Shown here in pieces: positions 53,304 to 61,334 of a stretch of 64,000 bases of DNA (within the stretch, counting starts at the first letter, position 1; every line of letters begins with the position of its first letter). The notes below the pieces were generated by a model, which had not been told where the DNA came from, ran no database searches, and saw only the letters and a list, made by a program, of their open reading frames with translations. The DNA is from an uncultured Alistipes sp. (GTDB lineage: Bacteria > Bacteroidota > Bacteroidia > Bacteroidales > Rikenellaceae). The stretch spans positions 1 to 64,000 of the forward strand of contig UQKD01000015.1 of the NCBI GenBank assembly GCA_900541585.1. Reading direction: 5' to 3'. The position numbers and the translations under genes are program-made.

Positions 53304-53643
53304 GCTTTTATTAAAATAATTTTCAAATTTTTTGAGTTTTTTTAATATCACCAGCCGGAAAAAGCATCCATACATCTGAAAATAAGATATATAGCATACA
53401 TACAAACAAGGCTGCAAAAAACTTTTCTCATTCGGCATGCAGTATCGGCCGAAAAGTGCATTTATATATAAAAAGAGCCATATGACGATCATAACGGATA
53501 AATTGCTACTTTTGCAAAATGATTTCAGCAACGTCATTTTCTTTTCAGCCAGAATCTCTCCGCTCAACACCCCGGCAGAGATTTTGTACACTCGCTATTG
53601 CCTATCCTCGAACTCCTAACCTAACCAATAGTTTTACAGTACG
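53304..53643. other. AT-rich intergenic stretch upstream of the glycosyltransferase
   Basis: About 340 bp of markedly AT-rich DNA with no convincing gene. It contains one plus-strand -7 box, TACTTTTG at 53507-53514, which would give the GT2 gene a leader of about 120 nt. The low GC, next to a surface-glycan cluster, is compatible with acquired DNA but does not prove it. Confidence 0.5.
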
Positions 53644-54480
53644 ATGACAGTATCGTTGATCATTTCCACTTACAACTGGCCTCGGGCGCTTTACCTTTGC
53701 CTCGACAGCGTGATGCAACAGACCGTCATGCCCTCCGAAATCCTGATTGCGGACGACGGATCGGGCATGAGCACCCGCGATGTCGTAAAGCACTTCGAGA
53801 ACATCTCGCCGGTTCCCGTGCACCATATCTGGCATGAGGACCGAGGATTCCGGGTGGCAGCCATCCGCAACAAAGCCATTGCCGCCAGCCGTGGTGAATA
53901 CATCATCCACGTCGACGGCGACCTGATCCTGCAGCGGAATTTCATCCAGGATCACATGATCTTCGCCCGGGAAGGATGCTACGTTTCAGGCTCCCGGGGC
54001 GTCATCACCGAGATGCTGGCCCAGAAAGTGCTCAGCGGCGAGATCACCTCGCTCTCGGCCATGACCAAGGGCGTGCGCAACAGCAACAATGCCATGCGGA
54101 TTCCGATCATGGCGGTTCTCTACCGGATGTTCGGGCCTACCCGGTCGCCGAGAAGCTGCAACCTGGCCATCTGGCGCAAGGACCTGATCCGCGTGAACGG
54201 TTACGACGAGAGTTTCGAAGGTTGGGGCTACGAAGATACCGAACTGGTACTGCGCCTGAACAACAGCGGCGTGGAACAACGCTGCATGAAGTTCCGGGGC
54301 ATCGTGTTCCACATCTACCATAAAGAGGCTTCCCGGGACAACAAATCCAAGAACGAACAGCGTTACAAAGACAGCATCCGCGAACACCGGACCCGCTGCG
54401 AGAAGGGACTCGACCGGCATCTTACCCCGAAGATATCCTATGAGACCGGGGGGGGGTCAGCCGCCGTCGTCGGTGGCTGA
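53644..54480 (+). CDS. Family 2 glycosyltransferase with galactosyltransferase-like C-terminal block
   Basis: A 278-residue GT-A enzyme, probably cytosolic or membrane-associated. The N-terminal nucleotide-sugar fold begins VSLIISTYNWPRALYLCLDSV, with IADDGS at 35-40 and the metal-binding VDGD at 90-93. The block GYDESFEGWGYEDTELVLRL (about 188-207) is typical of chondroitin-polymerase and beta-galactosyltransferase-like GT2 enzymes. The 3' end runs through G9 and stops after SAAVVGG. With ten or seven G the tail would instead end in a basic/hydrophobic segment (VSRRRRWLTRLFQIRHALL), which looks more like a membrane-associated terminus. Sugar specificity is unknown. Confidence 0.88.
   Translation: MTVSLIISTYNWPRALYLCLDSVMQQTVMPSEILIADDGSGMSTRDVVKHFENISPVPVHHIWHEDRGFRVAAIRNKAIAASRGEYIIHVDGDLILQRNFIQDHMIFAREGCYVSGSRGVITEMLAQKVLSGEITSLSAMTKGVRNSNNAMRIPIMAVLYRMFGPTRSPRSCNLAIWRKDLIRVNGYDESFEGWGYEDTELVLRLNNSGVEQRCMKFRGIVFHIYHKEASRDNKSKNEQRYKDSIREHRTRCEKGLDRHLTPKISYETGGGSAAVVGG
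54448..54456 (+). repeat. G9 homopolymer at the 3' end of the GT2 gene
   Basis: Encodes Gly-Gly-Gly seven residues before the stop. Length changes swap the C-terminal tail rather than destroy the enzyme; ten G gives a tail about 14 residues longer that would end about 18 nt inside the convergent Stealth gene. Confidence 0.95.
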
Positions 54481-54506
54481 CCCGGTTGTTCCAAATCCGC
54501 CACGCG

Positions 54507-55478
54507 CTACTTTTCGAACGATGACTTTTCGGGGAAACGGGTCTTGAGAAACGCCCGGACCCGAGTACGATCTTCCTCGGTCATGCGCGCGTCGTCGTTC
54601 AGGCAGAACAGCGACGGGCTATACTTCTTCATAATAGATTCAAGATTCGGCAGATAAGCCGGGATACAGCGCGAGTCGCTGCCGCAACCCGAGCCGAAAG
54701 CCGCCCGAAGCAGCCGCAACGGGCTGTGCAGTTTGTTGAAGCGGGTCACCTTGCGCAACGAGGCGCGTCCGCGCGCCAACGCATAATAGAGCACCAAGGC
54801 ACGCTGCCAGTCGTCGCGCGAGCGGAACCGGGCATGTTTCGTATGTTCCAATTCAGCTTGGAAGGTCTCGCAGCATTCGAGAAAATCGCTGCGGCGGTAA
54901 GCGTCGACATTATGGTGGGGAGCCAGCGACGAGCACCTGCCGTAACGTGCCCGCACGAGATTCTGCATCCGGAGGATCGTATGGCAATAGATGTCGTCAT
55001 CGTGCTTTTTCAACGACTGGACCTTGAGCCGCACGATGGGGCGTCCCTGCCTGTCGAAGAAGAACCCGGGATCGACGAGACGGCTGAAAAACATGTCGTC
55101 GTTGGCATAGAGAAAATGCTCGGCCAGATCGGGAATCCGCGGCAGAAACAGTTCGATGGTGCACGAATTGAATACGGGAAGAATCTCCGCAGGCATGATT
55201 TCCCGGTGGGAAACCACCCTCACGCGCGGGTTCGACGTATCGAGCCACGTGGGCGTCTGGTCGTCGGTCACAATGTAGACGCGACGTATCCACGGCGCAT
55301 ATTTCTCCACCGAGCGCAGTGAATAACGCAGTTCGTCGTTCTCGACGTAGCGGCACTCCCCCGCCACCTGGGGGTCCACCTGTCTGTCTGCCGGCAGAAA
55401 TTCATTTTTCTTCGTCAACCACACGGGGTCGTTTCCATCGACCCAAAGGTATACCAGATCAATGTCCATTGCATGCAT
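54507..55478 (-). CDS. Stealth-family capsular polysaccharide phosphotransferase
   Basis: A 323-residue protein with the Stealth conserved regions: CR1 IDLVYLWVDGNDP, CR2 VENDELRYSLRSVEKYAPWIRRVYIVTDDQTPTWL with IPDLAEHFLYANDDMFF, CR3 near LAPHHNVDAYRRSDF, and CR4-like FCLNDD. Stealth proteins transfer hexose-1-phosphate and make phosphodiester-linked capsules or exopolysaccharides. They are related to the GlcNAc-1-phosphotransferase of animals. The start (MHAMDIDL) overlaps the end of the upstream GT2 gene by 20 bp, so translation is probably coupled. Confidence 0.92.
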   Translation of the reverse strand: MHAMDIDLVYLWVDGNDPVWLTKKNEFLPADRQVDPQVAGECRYVENDELRYSLRSVEKYAPWIRRVYIVTDDQTPTWLDTSNPRVRVVSHREIMPAEILPVFNSCTIELFLPRIPDLAEHFLYANDDMFFSRLVDPGFFFDRQGRPIVRLKVQSLKKHDDDIYCHTILRMQNLVRARYGRCSSLAPHHNVDAYRRSDFLECCETFQAELEHTKHARFRSRDDWQRALVLYYALARGRASLRKVTRFNKLHSPLRLLRAAFGSGCGSDSRCIPAYLPNLESIMKKYSPSLFCLNDDARMTEEDRTRVRAFLKTRFPEKSSFEK

Positions 55479-56352
55479 GTTTATCGGTTACACGTTTCCG
55501 CCACACCGGAATCAAGTCGAACAACCGGCAGGTTTCCCAGCCGTCGCACTCCTTGATTTTCAGCCACGTAAGTCCCCAGCGGTCGAACGAACGGCGGGTG
55601 ATGCGCCGGAACCGCGCGTCGAGGCGGATTCCGCGGGCGTCGACGTAGGCTACGAAGGCCTTGTGAGCCAGATATTTGTCCTGTTGCTTCTTCGGCGTCT
55701 GGCGGCTCTTGGTAATCGACGCCCCGTTAACCACATAGCGGTAAACGACGTCGGGAACCGTCACCAAAACGCCCCCTTCGCCCAGCAGGCGCATCGTATA
55801 TTCCACATCCTCGTAGCAGACCCGCTCGCGAAAGCGCAGTCCCAGCCGCAGCAGCATCTCGCGCCGCAGAAGCTTGTTCATCACATAGAAATCGGGCGGA
55901 CAGCGGCAGATGCGGAATTTCTCCTGCGTGTCGGCAACCACCTGCCGTTCCGTATAATGGATCGTCCACTTCGAGTAAGAGGGTCTGATCTTCAGCATCG
56001 AGGCGCAGGCGATGTCGGCCTCTGCCTCCCGGGCCGCCTCGTACAGCCGCTCGCAGTAAGCCGGGTCGATCCAGTCGTCGGAATCCACGAAAAGGATGAA
56101 TTCGCCCGTCGCGGCGTCGAATCCCCGGTTGCGGGCGCCGCCCAGGCCGCGGTTCTCCTGCGAAATGACCCGGATGCGACCGTCCTGCGCCGCATAGCGG
56201 TTCAGGATGTCGATCGAACGGTCGGGACTTCCGTCGTCGACGCAGATAATCTCGATCCCGCGCAAGGTCTGCCCCGCCACGCTGTCCAGACAGCGAGCCA
56301 AAAACGGCTCGACGTTGTAGACCGGAATGATAATGCTGACTTTCGGTTCCAT
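55459..56352 (-). CDS. Family 2 glycosyltransferase
   Basis: A 297-residue GT-A glycosyltransferase: VSIIIPVYNVEPFLARCLDSVAGQTLRGIEIICVDDGSPD at the start, QENRGLGGARNRGFDAATGEFILFVDSDDW with the DxD motif at about 93-95, then a less conserved acceptor half. It is first in a two-gene minus-strand unit with the Stealth gene and follows the FAD oxidoreductase gene by 3 bp, so all three may share a transcript. Probably it adds a sugar to a surface polysaccharide or teichoic-like polymer. Confidence 0.92.
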   Translation of the reverse strand: MEPKVSIIIPVYNVEPFLARCLDSVAGQTLRGIEIICVDDGSPDRSIDILNRYAAQDGRIRVISQENRGLGGARNRGFDAATGEFILFVDSDDWIDPAYCERLYEAAREAEADIACASMLKIRPSYSKWTIHYTERQVVADTQEKFRICRCPPDFYVMNKLLRREMLLRLGLRFRERVCYEDVEYTMRLLGEGGVLVTVPDVVYRYVVNGASITKSRQTPKKQQDKYLAHKAFVAYVDARGIRLDARFRRITRRSFDRWGLTWLKIKECDGWETCRLFDLIPVWRKRVTDKHACNGH

Positions 56353-56355
56353 CGG

Positions 56356-57909
56356 TTATCGAATATAGTTTTTTACCGCCTCGGCGATTCGTTCGCCGTC
56401 GAGCGCCGCAGAAATGATGCCGCCGGCGTAACCGGCCCCCTCTCCTGCGGGAAACAAACCGCTCGTTTCGGGATGCATCAGCGTCCCAGGATCGCGCGGC
56501 ACGCGCACGGGCGTCGAGGTGCGCGACTCCACGCCCACAACCACCGCTTCGTTAGTCAGGTATCCGCGCATCCGGCGGCCGAAGGTCGCGATACCCTGCC
56601 GCAGTCCCTGTGCGATGAAGCCGGGCATCCACTCGTCCAGACGCGACGGCGTGATGCCGGGAATGTACGACGTTCGGGGCAGCGACCCGCTGGCACGTCC
56701 CGCCACGAAATCGGCGACCCGCTGTGCCGGGGCGATCTGATGCTCCCCGCCCCGCTCCCGCGCCAGTTCCTCGAACCGCTGCTGGAATTTCAGCCCCGCC
56801 AGCTCGCCCCATTCGGCACGCAGATGTTCGAAATCCGCAAGCCGAACCTCCGTGACCAGCCCCGAATTGGCATAGGGCGACGTACGGCCGCTGGGCGACA
56901 TGCCGTTGACCACCGACTCCGCGGCATCGGTCATGGCCGGGACGATGAACCCGCCCGGGCACATGCAGAACGAGTAGACCCCGCGGCCGTTTTCCTGGCT
57001 CACGAGCGAATAGGAGGCCGCCGGAAGGTATTCCCCGCGCGTCTCGCAATGGTATTGGATCGAGTCGATCAGCGCCTGCGGATGCTCGATGCGCACCCCC
57101 ATCGCAAAGGGCTTGGCCTCGACGCGCACGCCGCGGCGGTGGAGCAGTTCGTAAATGTCGCGCGCCGAATGGCCCGTAGCCAGCACGACGGCGGCTCCTT
57201 CGATCAGTTCGTCGCCGCACCATACGCCTTTTATCCGGTCGCCTTCGATTTTCAAATCGGTGACGCGGCTTTCGAAGCGGAACACACCGCCGGCCCCGAC
57301 GATCGTCTGCCGGATACGCTGCATGATGCCCGGCAGCTTGTCGGTTCCGATGTGGGGATGGGCTTCGAAGAGGATTTCGGGCGTCGCGCCGTGAAACACC
57401 AGCGTCTGCAACGCCTTGTTGTAGTCGCCGCGTTTCTTGCTGCGGGTGAATAGCTTACCGTCGGAGAAGGTCCCGGCTCCGCCTTCGCCGAAGGCGTAGT
57501 TCGAGTCGGGGTTCACGGCGCCGTTGCGGTTTATCTGCGCGATGTCGCGTTTGCGGGCCGAAACGTCGCGCCCGCGCTCCAGGATCACGGGCCGCAGGCC
57601 CAGTTCGATCAGCCGCAGCGCCGCGAACAGCCCCGCAGGTCCCGATCCCACGACCACGACCTCCGTACGCCCTTCGACCGACGGATAATCGAAATGCACC
57701 GGCGCGGGTTTCGGCTCGCGGTCGGCGTACACTTCGAGCGTCAGGTTCACCTTCACCTGCCGCTGCCGGGCGTCGATCGACCGTTTCACGACCCGCACCA
57801 ACGCAATATCGGCCTCGCCGACACCCAGGCGCCGTGCCGCCTGCGAGGTGTAAAACGTCGCATCGGCAGCCTGCTTCGGCGTGAGTACAAGGGTAATATG
57901 CTGCGGCAT
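56356..57909 (-). CDS. FAD-dependent oxidoreductase of the BF0185/YdhF-like dehydrogenase family
   Basis: A 517-residue flavoprotein, predicted cytosolic. A small N-terminal domain (about 1-75, MPQHITLVLTPKQA) precedes the Rossmann dinucleotide site VVVVGSGPAGLFAALRLIELG (about 88-108). Later blocks are AFGEGGAGTFSDGKLFTR, ATGHSARDIYELL, VYSFCMCPGGFIVPA and the FAD-closing SGLFPAGEGAGYAGGIISAALDG. This is a widespread uncharacterised family; the substrate is unknown. The Met at 57909 is preferred to 57939 for family start. A minus-strand TACTTTTG at 57934-57927 is a likely -7. Confidence 0.9.
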   Translation of the reverse strand: MPQHITLVLTPKQAADATFYTSQAARRLGVGEADIALVRVVKRSIDARQRQVKVNLTLEVYADREPKPAPVHFDYPSVEGRTEVVVVGSGPAGLFAALRLIELGLRPVILERGRDVSARKRDIAQINRNGAVNPDSNYAFGEGGAGTFSDGKLFTRSKKRGDYNKALQTLVFHGATPEILFEAHPHIGTDKLPGIMQRIRQTIVGAGGVFRFESRVTDLKIEGDRIKGVWCGDELIEGAAVVLATGHSARDIYELLHRRGVRVEAKPFAMGVRIEHPQALIDSIQYHCETRGEYLPAASYSLVSQENGRGVYSFCMCPGGFIVPAMTDAAESVVNGMSPSGRTSPYANSGLVTEVRLADFEHLRAEWGELAGLKFQQRFEELARERGGEHQIAPAQRVADFVAGRASGSLPRTSYIPGITPSRLDEWMPGFIAQGLRQGIATFGRRMRGYLTNEAVVVGVESRTSTPVRVPRDPGTLMHPETSGLFPAGEGAGYAGGIISAALDGERIAEAVKNYIR

Positions 57910-57965
57910 GTCCAAAAAATTACTTACAAAAGTAACCAAAAAAGCCGGATAATGGCCCGTGCCGG

Positions 57966-57995
57966 TTGTGTTTTGTGAATTTTTATCTACCTTTG
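57966..57995 (+). promoter_or_regulatory. Promoter of tRNA-Leu(TAG)
   Basis: TTG (57966-57968), 19-nt spacer, TACCTTTG (57988-57995), ending 10 nt before the tRNA. Confidence 0.8.
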
Positions 57996-58005
57996 TCCTA
58001 CCGAT

Positions 58006-58087
58006 GCGGATATGGTGTAATTGGTAGCCACGTCAGACTTAGGATCTGATGCCTTACGGCGTGGGGGTTCGAGTCCCTTTATCCGCA
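58006..58087 (+). tRNA. tRNA-Leu (anticodon TAG)
   Basis: Acceptor GCGGATA (58006-58012) pairs with TATCCGC (58080-58086), discriminator A. The anticodon stem TCAGA/TCTGA holds CTTAGGA with anticodon TAG at 58040-58042. A long variable arm (GCCTTACGGC) is as expected for leucine. CCA is not encoded. Confidence 0.96.
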
Positions 58088-58093
58088 CATTGA

Positions 58094-58117
58094 AGTCTCC
58101 GAAAGGAGACTTTTTTG
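58094..58117 (+). terminator. Terminator of tRNA-Leu(TAG)
   Basis: AGTCTCC-GAAA-GGAGACT with a tetraloop and TTTTTT. Confidence 0.92.
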
Positions 58118-58225
58118 TGAGCAAGCCCTGGCAATGGGATTCCGCACATCCGCAACCGAAACGCGGCATGTTCCCGCACGGGCCACCGGAAATCAATGGA
58201 TTGAAGGCTTCCCGGCGCCGATTTA

Positions 58226-58257
58226 TTTGCTTATCGGATTATATTTTCATACCTTGC
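58226..58257 (+). promoter_or_regulatory. Candidate promoter of the cytolysin-like gene
   Basis: TTTG (58226-58229), 20-nt spacer and TACCTTGC (58250-58257), which departs from TAnnTTTG in its last bases. The start would be near 58264, placing the G9 tract at about +7 to +15. The stretch 58118-58225 shows nothing else I can support. Confidence 0.5.
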
Positions 58258-58269
58258 GGAAAGATACAA

Positions 58270-58278
58270 GGGGGGGGG
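58270..58278 (+). repeat. G9 homopolymer in the leader of the cytolysin-like gene
   Basis: Nine G about 106 bp upstream of the ATG and just after the predicted transcription start. It is outside any supported coding sequence, so length changes could act on transcription or on mRNA structure. Confidence 0.95.
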
Positions 58279-58384
58279 TCGCAAAGTAGGTATAAAACCC
58301 TCATTTACAATACACAGGCACTACCAAGGGCTGAATTCTCCGACAAACCTCCGCTCCCGGTCGTTTAACTAAACCTCGTTTAGC

Positions 58385-59623
58385 ATGAAACATTGGGGAC
58401 TTTTTCTTGTCGTGCTCGCTTTTACGGCCTGTCACGACGATCAACCGGAACAAACGTATTACATTACGCCCGAAATGAGCGGAATTGCGGCCGGCTGCCC
58501 GGGAATCCAGGAACGCATCGCCATTTCATCGAACTGCGACTGGGGCATCGAAAGCACGCCGGAGTGGTGCTCCGCACAGAAAGTCACTGCCGGCGGCAGG
58601 GAATACCTCGCCGTGGAAGTTATGCCCAACTACGACGAGAATCCGCGCCAAACATTCGTAACGCTGTCGTACGACCGGACATCCATTCCCGTTTACGTCA
58701 CCCAAGCGGGAGAGCGCGCCCCTGCGCCGATGCAATGGTACACCTTCCCGACGAACTGGTTTTCCGACATCACCTACGAACCGTCGGACGGCAGCGGCCC
58801 GCGGAAGTATCGGATCACGGCATTCGAACTGGCCGTTTCCCCGTCGTGGAGGAAGCAGATTTTCCCCGGCAACCTGATCGACCGCCATGCACCCGGCCGG
58901 AAACTGACGGATTACGCCGACAAATACACGTTCAACCCGATTATCCTCGCCGCAAGCACCTACGACATCAAAGAATTGGCGAAGCCCTCGCTGGAAGCGA
59001 CAAACGCATGGGTGAAGGAACTCGTCGCCAAATCGCCGCACCAAAGCAGCGGGTTCTTCTGCCAGTCCCCGATCCGGTACACCTCTTACCGACAGCTTCA
59101 CCTGCTGGGCCTGGGCAATGCAGGGCTTAATCTCGACGAACTCGTGTCGGGCGAATCGTATTCCGGCAAAGAGATGGAGAAACGGACGGGAATGATTTAC
59201 ACCTACAACCACGAACTGATCCGAATTTTCGTGGGCGAATTCCCGCAGAACCTGATTACGGAGACGGTCAGCGATGAAGAACGCCGCGAAATGTCCTACA
59301 TAAACGGCGTGGCATACGGAAGGACGGCCTGGCTGCTGGTCGAATCCGACGACAATTTTCAGGAGACCCGGAATGTCGTCTCCAAAATCATGCGGGAGGA
59401 GAGCCTGAATACGAAAGAACAGCGAATTCGGGAGAACCTCGCCGCGTATTACATCCGGTTCGACGACAAAGGCGACGTGCAGACGGAAAAGGGCGGCGAC
59501 GAACTGATCGGAGCATTCAGTCGCGGAATCGGCACGCTGAGCATCCTCCCGGTGAATTTCACAACGAACCGGTTTGAAAACCACGCCGTCGGTCAAATGG
59601 AAGTTACATTCGACCTGCCGTAA
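58385..59623 (+). CDS. BACON-domain lipoprotein with a cholesterol-dependent-cytolysin-like domain
   Basis: A 412-residue lipoprotein (MKHWGLFLVVLAFTAC). A BACON-type beta domain covers about 25-110 (SSNCDWGIESTPEWCS, then QTFVTLSYDRTSIPVYVTQAG). The remainder resembles domains 1-3 of thiol-activated cytolysins: IFPGNLID, PSLEATNAWVKEL, RQLHLLGLGNAGLNLDEL, a long hydrophobic/polar stretch before VAYGRTAWLLVESD (the family block VAYGR.xYVKLET), and LPVNFTTNRFENHAV like the family's YTTNFLKDN. The C-terminal membrane-binding domain 4 with its Trp-rich undecapeptide is absent. It may be a short CDC-like protein of the kind described in Bacteroidota, anchored by lipid. Pore formation is inferred, not shown. 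Confidence 0.72.
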   Translation: MKHWGLFLVVLAFTACHDDQPEQTYYITPEMSGIAAGCPGIQERIAISSNCDWGIESTPEWCSAQKVTAGGREYLAVEVMPNYDENPRQTFVTLSYDRTSIPVYVTQAGERAPAPMQWYTFPTNWFSDITYEPSDGSGPRKYRITAFELAVSPSWRKQIFPGNLIDRHAPGRKLTDYADKYTFNPIILAASTYDIKELAKPSLEATNAWVKELVAKSPHQSSGFFCQSPIRYTSYRQLHLLGLGNAGLNLDELVSGESYSGKEMEKRTGMIYTYNHELIRIFVGEFPQNLITETVSDEERREMSYINGVAYGRTAWLLVESDDNFQETRNVVSKIMREESLNTKEQRIRENLAAYYIRFDDKGDVQTEKGGDELIGAFSRGIGTLSILPVNFTTNRFENHAVGQMEVTFDLP

Positions 59624-59703
59624 TCCGGCGTCCGGAAAGCACAGACGCGAAGGCAGGGACTTGGCCCCTGCCTTTACCGTTCCCGCACACAAGTGCCGCC
59701 GGA

Positions 59704-61332
59704 TCAGAAATTGCGTCCCGTGTCCCACCACAGGCGGGTTCCGCCGTCGTCCGGCCCTCCGAGCGCCTTCACCAGCGCCGCGTACTGCTCGGGATCGGAG
59801 GTCTCCAGCGTCGCGGGGTACGGCAGCCGGCGGATCATCGTCTCGGTGTCGATACTCTGCCCCTTGCTGTGGTTGTAACGCACCGGAAACAGCCGCGGAT
59901 AGCCCGTGCGGCGCTGTTCGGCCCACGCCTCGCAGCCTTCGGGATACATGGCGATCCATTTCTGGGTGATGATCCGTTCGAGTTTCAGCCCAGGACTCGC
60001 CGACTCGTCCCAGCGGGGCGACACCCGGCAGCGGGCGGCGATGTCGTTCCCCGGATCGACGGGATCGCTGTAACCAATGGCCGCCGCGTCGCTGGCGAGG
60101 TACTGCTCGCAGCCGGACGCCTGCCACTGGGCGAACGACATGGTGACGCCGTTGCGGTAGCAGGTCTCCGTATCCTCCCCGGTCCATCCCCGCAGGGCCG
60201 CTTCGGCACGCAGGAACCACACCTCGGCCGCCGTCATCAGCACGGCGTCGGTCGTCGTCTCGACCGTAAGGCGTGAAAAGGCGGCATAGTAGTTATGCGA
60301 GAAGGCCGTTCCCTGGCGGATCCCGTGGAAACCGCCCTTGAGCGGCACGGTCACCGAATTTCCGTTTCCGTCCAGAATGACCAGGTCGCTTTTGCAGGGT
60401 TCGAAATATTTTTCGAGCCGCGGATCGCCATACCCGACCATGATCGACTCCATCGAGGCGTTCATCACCGCCTCGTTCCAGTTGCGGTTGATCTCGCCCA
60501 GCGGGTTGGTATAGGTTCCCGACGTTGAAACCGCGGCGTTCGCGGGATTCGTTTCGATCACACCGTAAGACCCTTCGAGCGACTTGCGGAACTCCGCGGC
60601 CGCCCGCTCCGGAAGGACACACGCCACGCGCACCGCCAGACGCATGCGCAGCGAGGCGGCCAGCCGGATCCACGACACGTAGCTGCCGTCGAGCAGCAGG
60701 TCGAATTTCCCGAACTCTTCGGACACGCCCCGTTCGCGCACCGCGCCGGTGAGGATCGTCTCCGCCTCGTCCAGATCGTCGAAGAAACGGCCGTAAACCT
60801 CCTCCTGGCTGTCGGGCACGTATTCGTTGCCGCGGTCGCCGAAATGGGAGTAGATCACCGGGCCGTAGTAATCCGTCACACGGTGCATGACGAGCACCTT
60901 GAGAATCTTCGCAATGGCGTAGAACGCGGGCTTCTGCTCCGGCGCGGTCTGCTCCAGCCGGTAGATTTCCGGCATGATGTAGGAGTAGGTGAACTGCCAC
61001 ATGGAGCCGTTCCAGCCATCCTGCAGGTTGTAGTCCGAATTGTGGCTCCCGCCCTGCAACGGCTTGGGGTCGTGCATGTAGCCCGAGAACATGTCCGCAT
61101 TGAGGTTCTGAATCATCTGGAAAGGCCAGTTCTTGCCCTTGCCGTAGTCGTAGTTGAAATAGACGCCCTGCTGAACGATGCCCAGGCGGTAGCCCAGTCC
61201 GTTGTCGTCGGCCTCCAGTTCCTTGTCCGTGATGCCGGACTTGTCGTCGTTCAGGTCGCGGAAATTACCCGTGCAGGCCCCGAGAACGACCGCACAGCAT
61301 CCGGCGAAGAGGTATGTACGCCAACGTTTCAT
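59704..61332 (-). CDS. SusD/RagB-like lipoprotein of a second nutrient-uptake locus
   Basis: A 542-residue lipoprotein (MKRWRTYLFAGCCAVVLGAC) of the SusD_2-type branch: FRDLNDDKSGITDKEL after the lipid anchor, QMIQNLNADMFSGYM, AKILKVLVMHRVTDYYGPVIYSHFG, LMTAAEVWFLRAEAALRGW and the C-terminal IITQKWIAMYPEGCEAWAEQRRTGYPRL. This branch differs from the SusD at 10358 and is common beside SusC-like transporters with unknown cargo, including non-starch glycans and host-derived ligands. It lies 2 bp after its SusC partner. Confidence 0.93.
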   Translation of the reverse strand: MKRWRTYLFAGCCAVVLGACTGNFRDLNDDKSGITDKELEADDNGLGYRLGIVQQGVYFNYDYGKGKNWPFQMIQNLNADMFSGYMHDPKPLQGGSHNSDYNLQDGWNGSMWQFTYSYIMPEIYRLEQTAPEQKPAFYAIAKILKVLVMHRVTDYYGPVIYSHFGDRGNEYVPDSQEEVYGRFFDDLDEAETILTGAVRERGVSEEFGKFDLLLDGSYVSWIRLAASLRMRLAVRVACVLPERAAAEFRKSLEGSYGVIETNPANAAVSTSGTYTNPLGEINRNWNEAVMNASMESIMVGYGDPRLEKYFEPCKSDLVILDGNGNSVTVPLKGGFHGIRQGTAFSHNYYAAFSRLTVETTTDAVLMTAAEVWFLRAEAALRGWTGEDTETCYRNGVTMSFAQWQASGCEQYLASDAAAIGYSDPVDPGNDIAARCRVSPRWDESASPGLKLERIITQKWIAMYPEGCEAWAEQRRTGYPRLFPVRYNHSKGQSIDTETMIRRLPYPATLETSDPEQYAALVKALGGPDDGGTRLWWDTGRNF

Positions 61333-61334
61333 CC

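Noticed and set aside
53437..53619. Small open frame (60 codons) in the AT-rich stretch before the GT2 gene
   Set aside because: No homology-like pattern, low-GC random composition, and it lies over a likely promoter.
58021..58368. Open frame spanning tRNA-Leu(TAG), its terminator and the G9 tract
   Set aside because: It overlaps a perfect tRNA and terminator and has no protein-like features.
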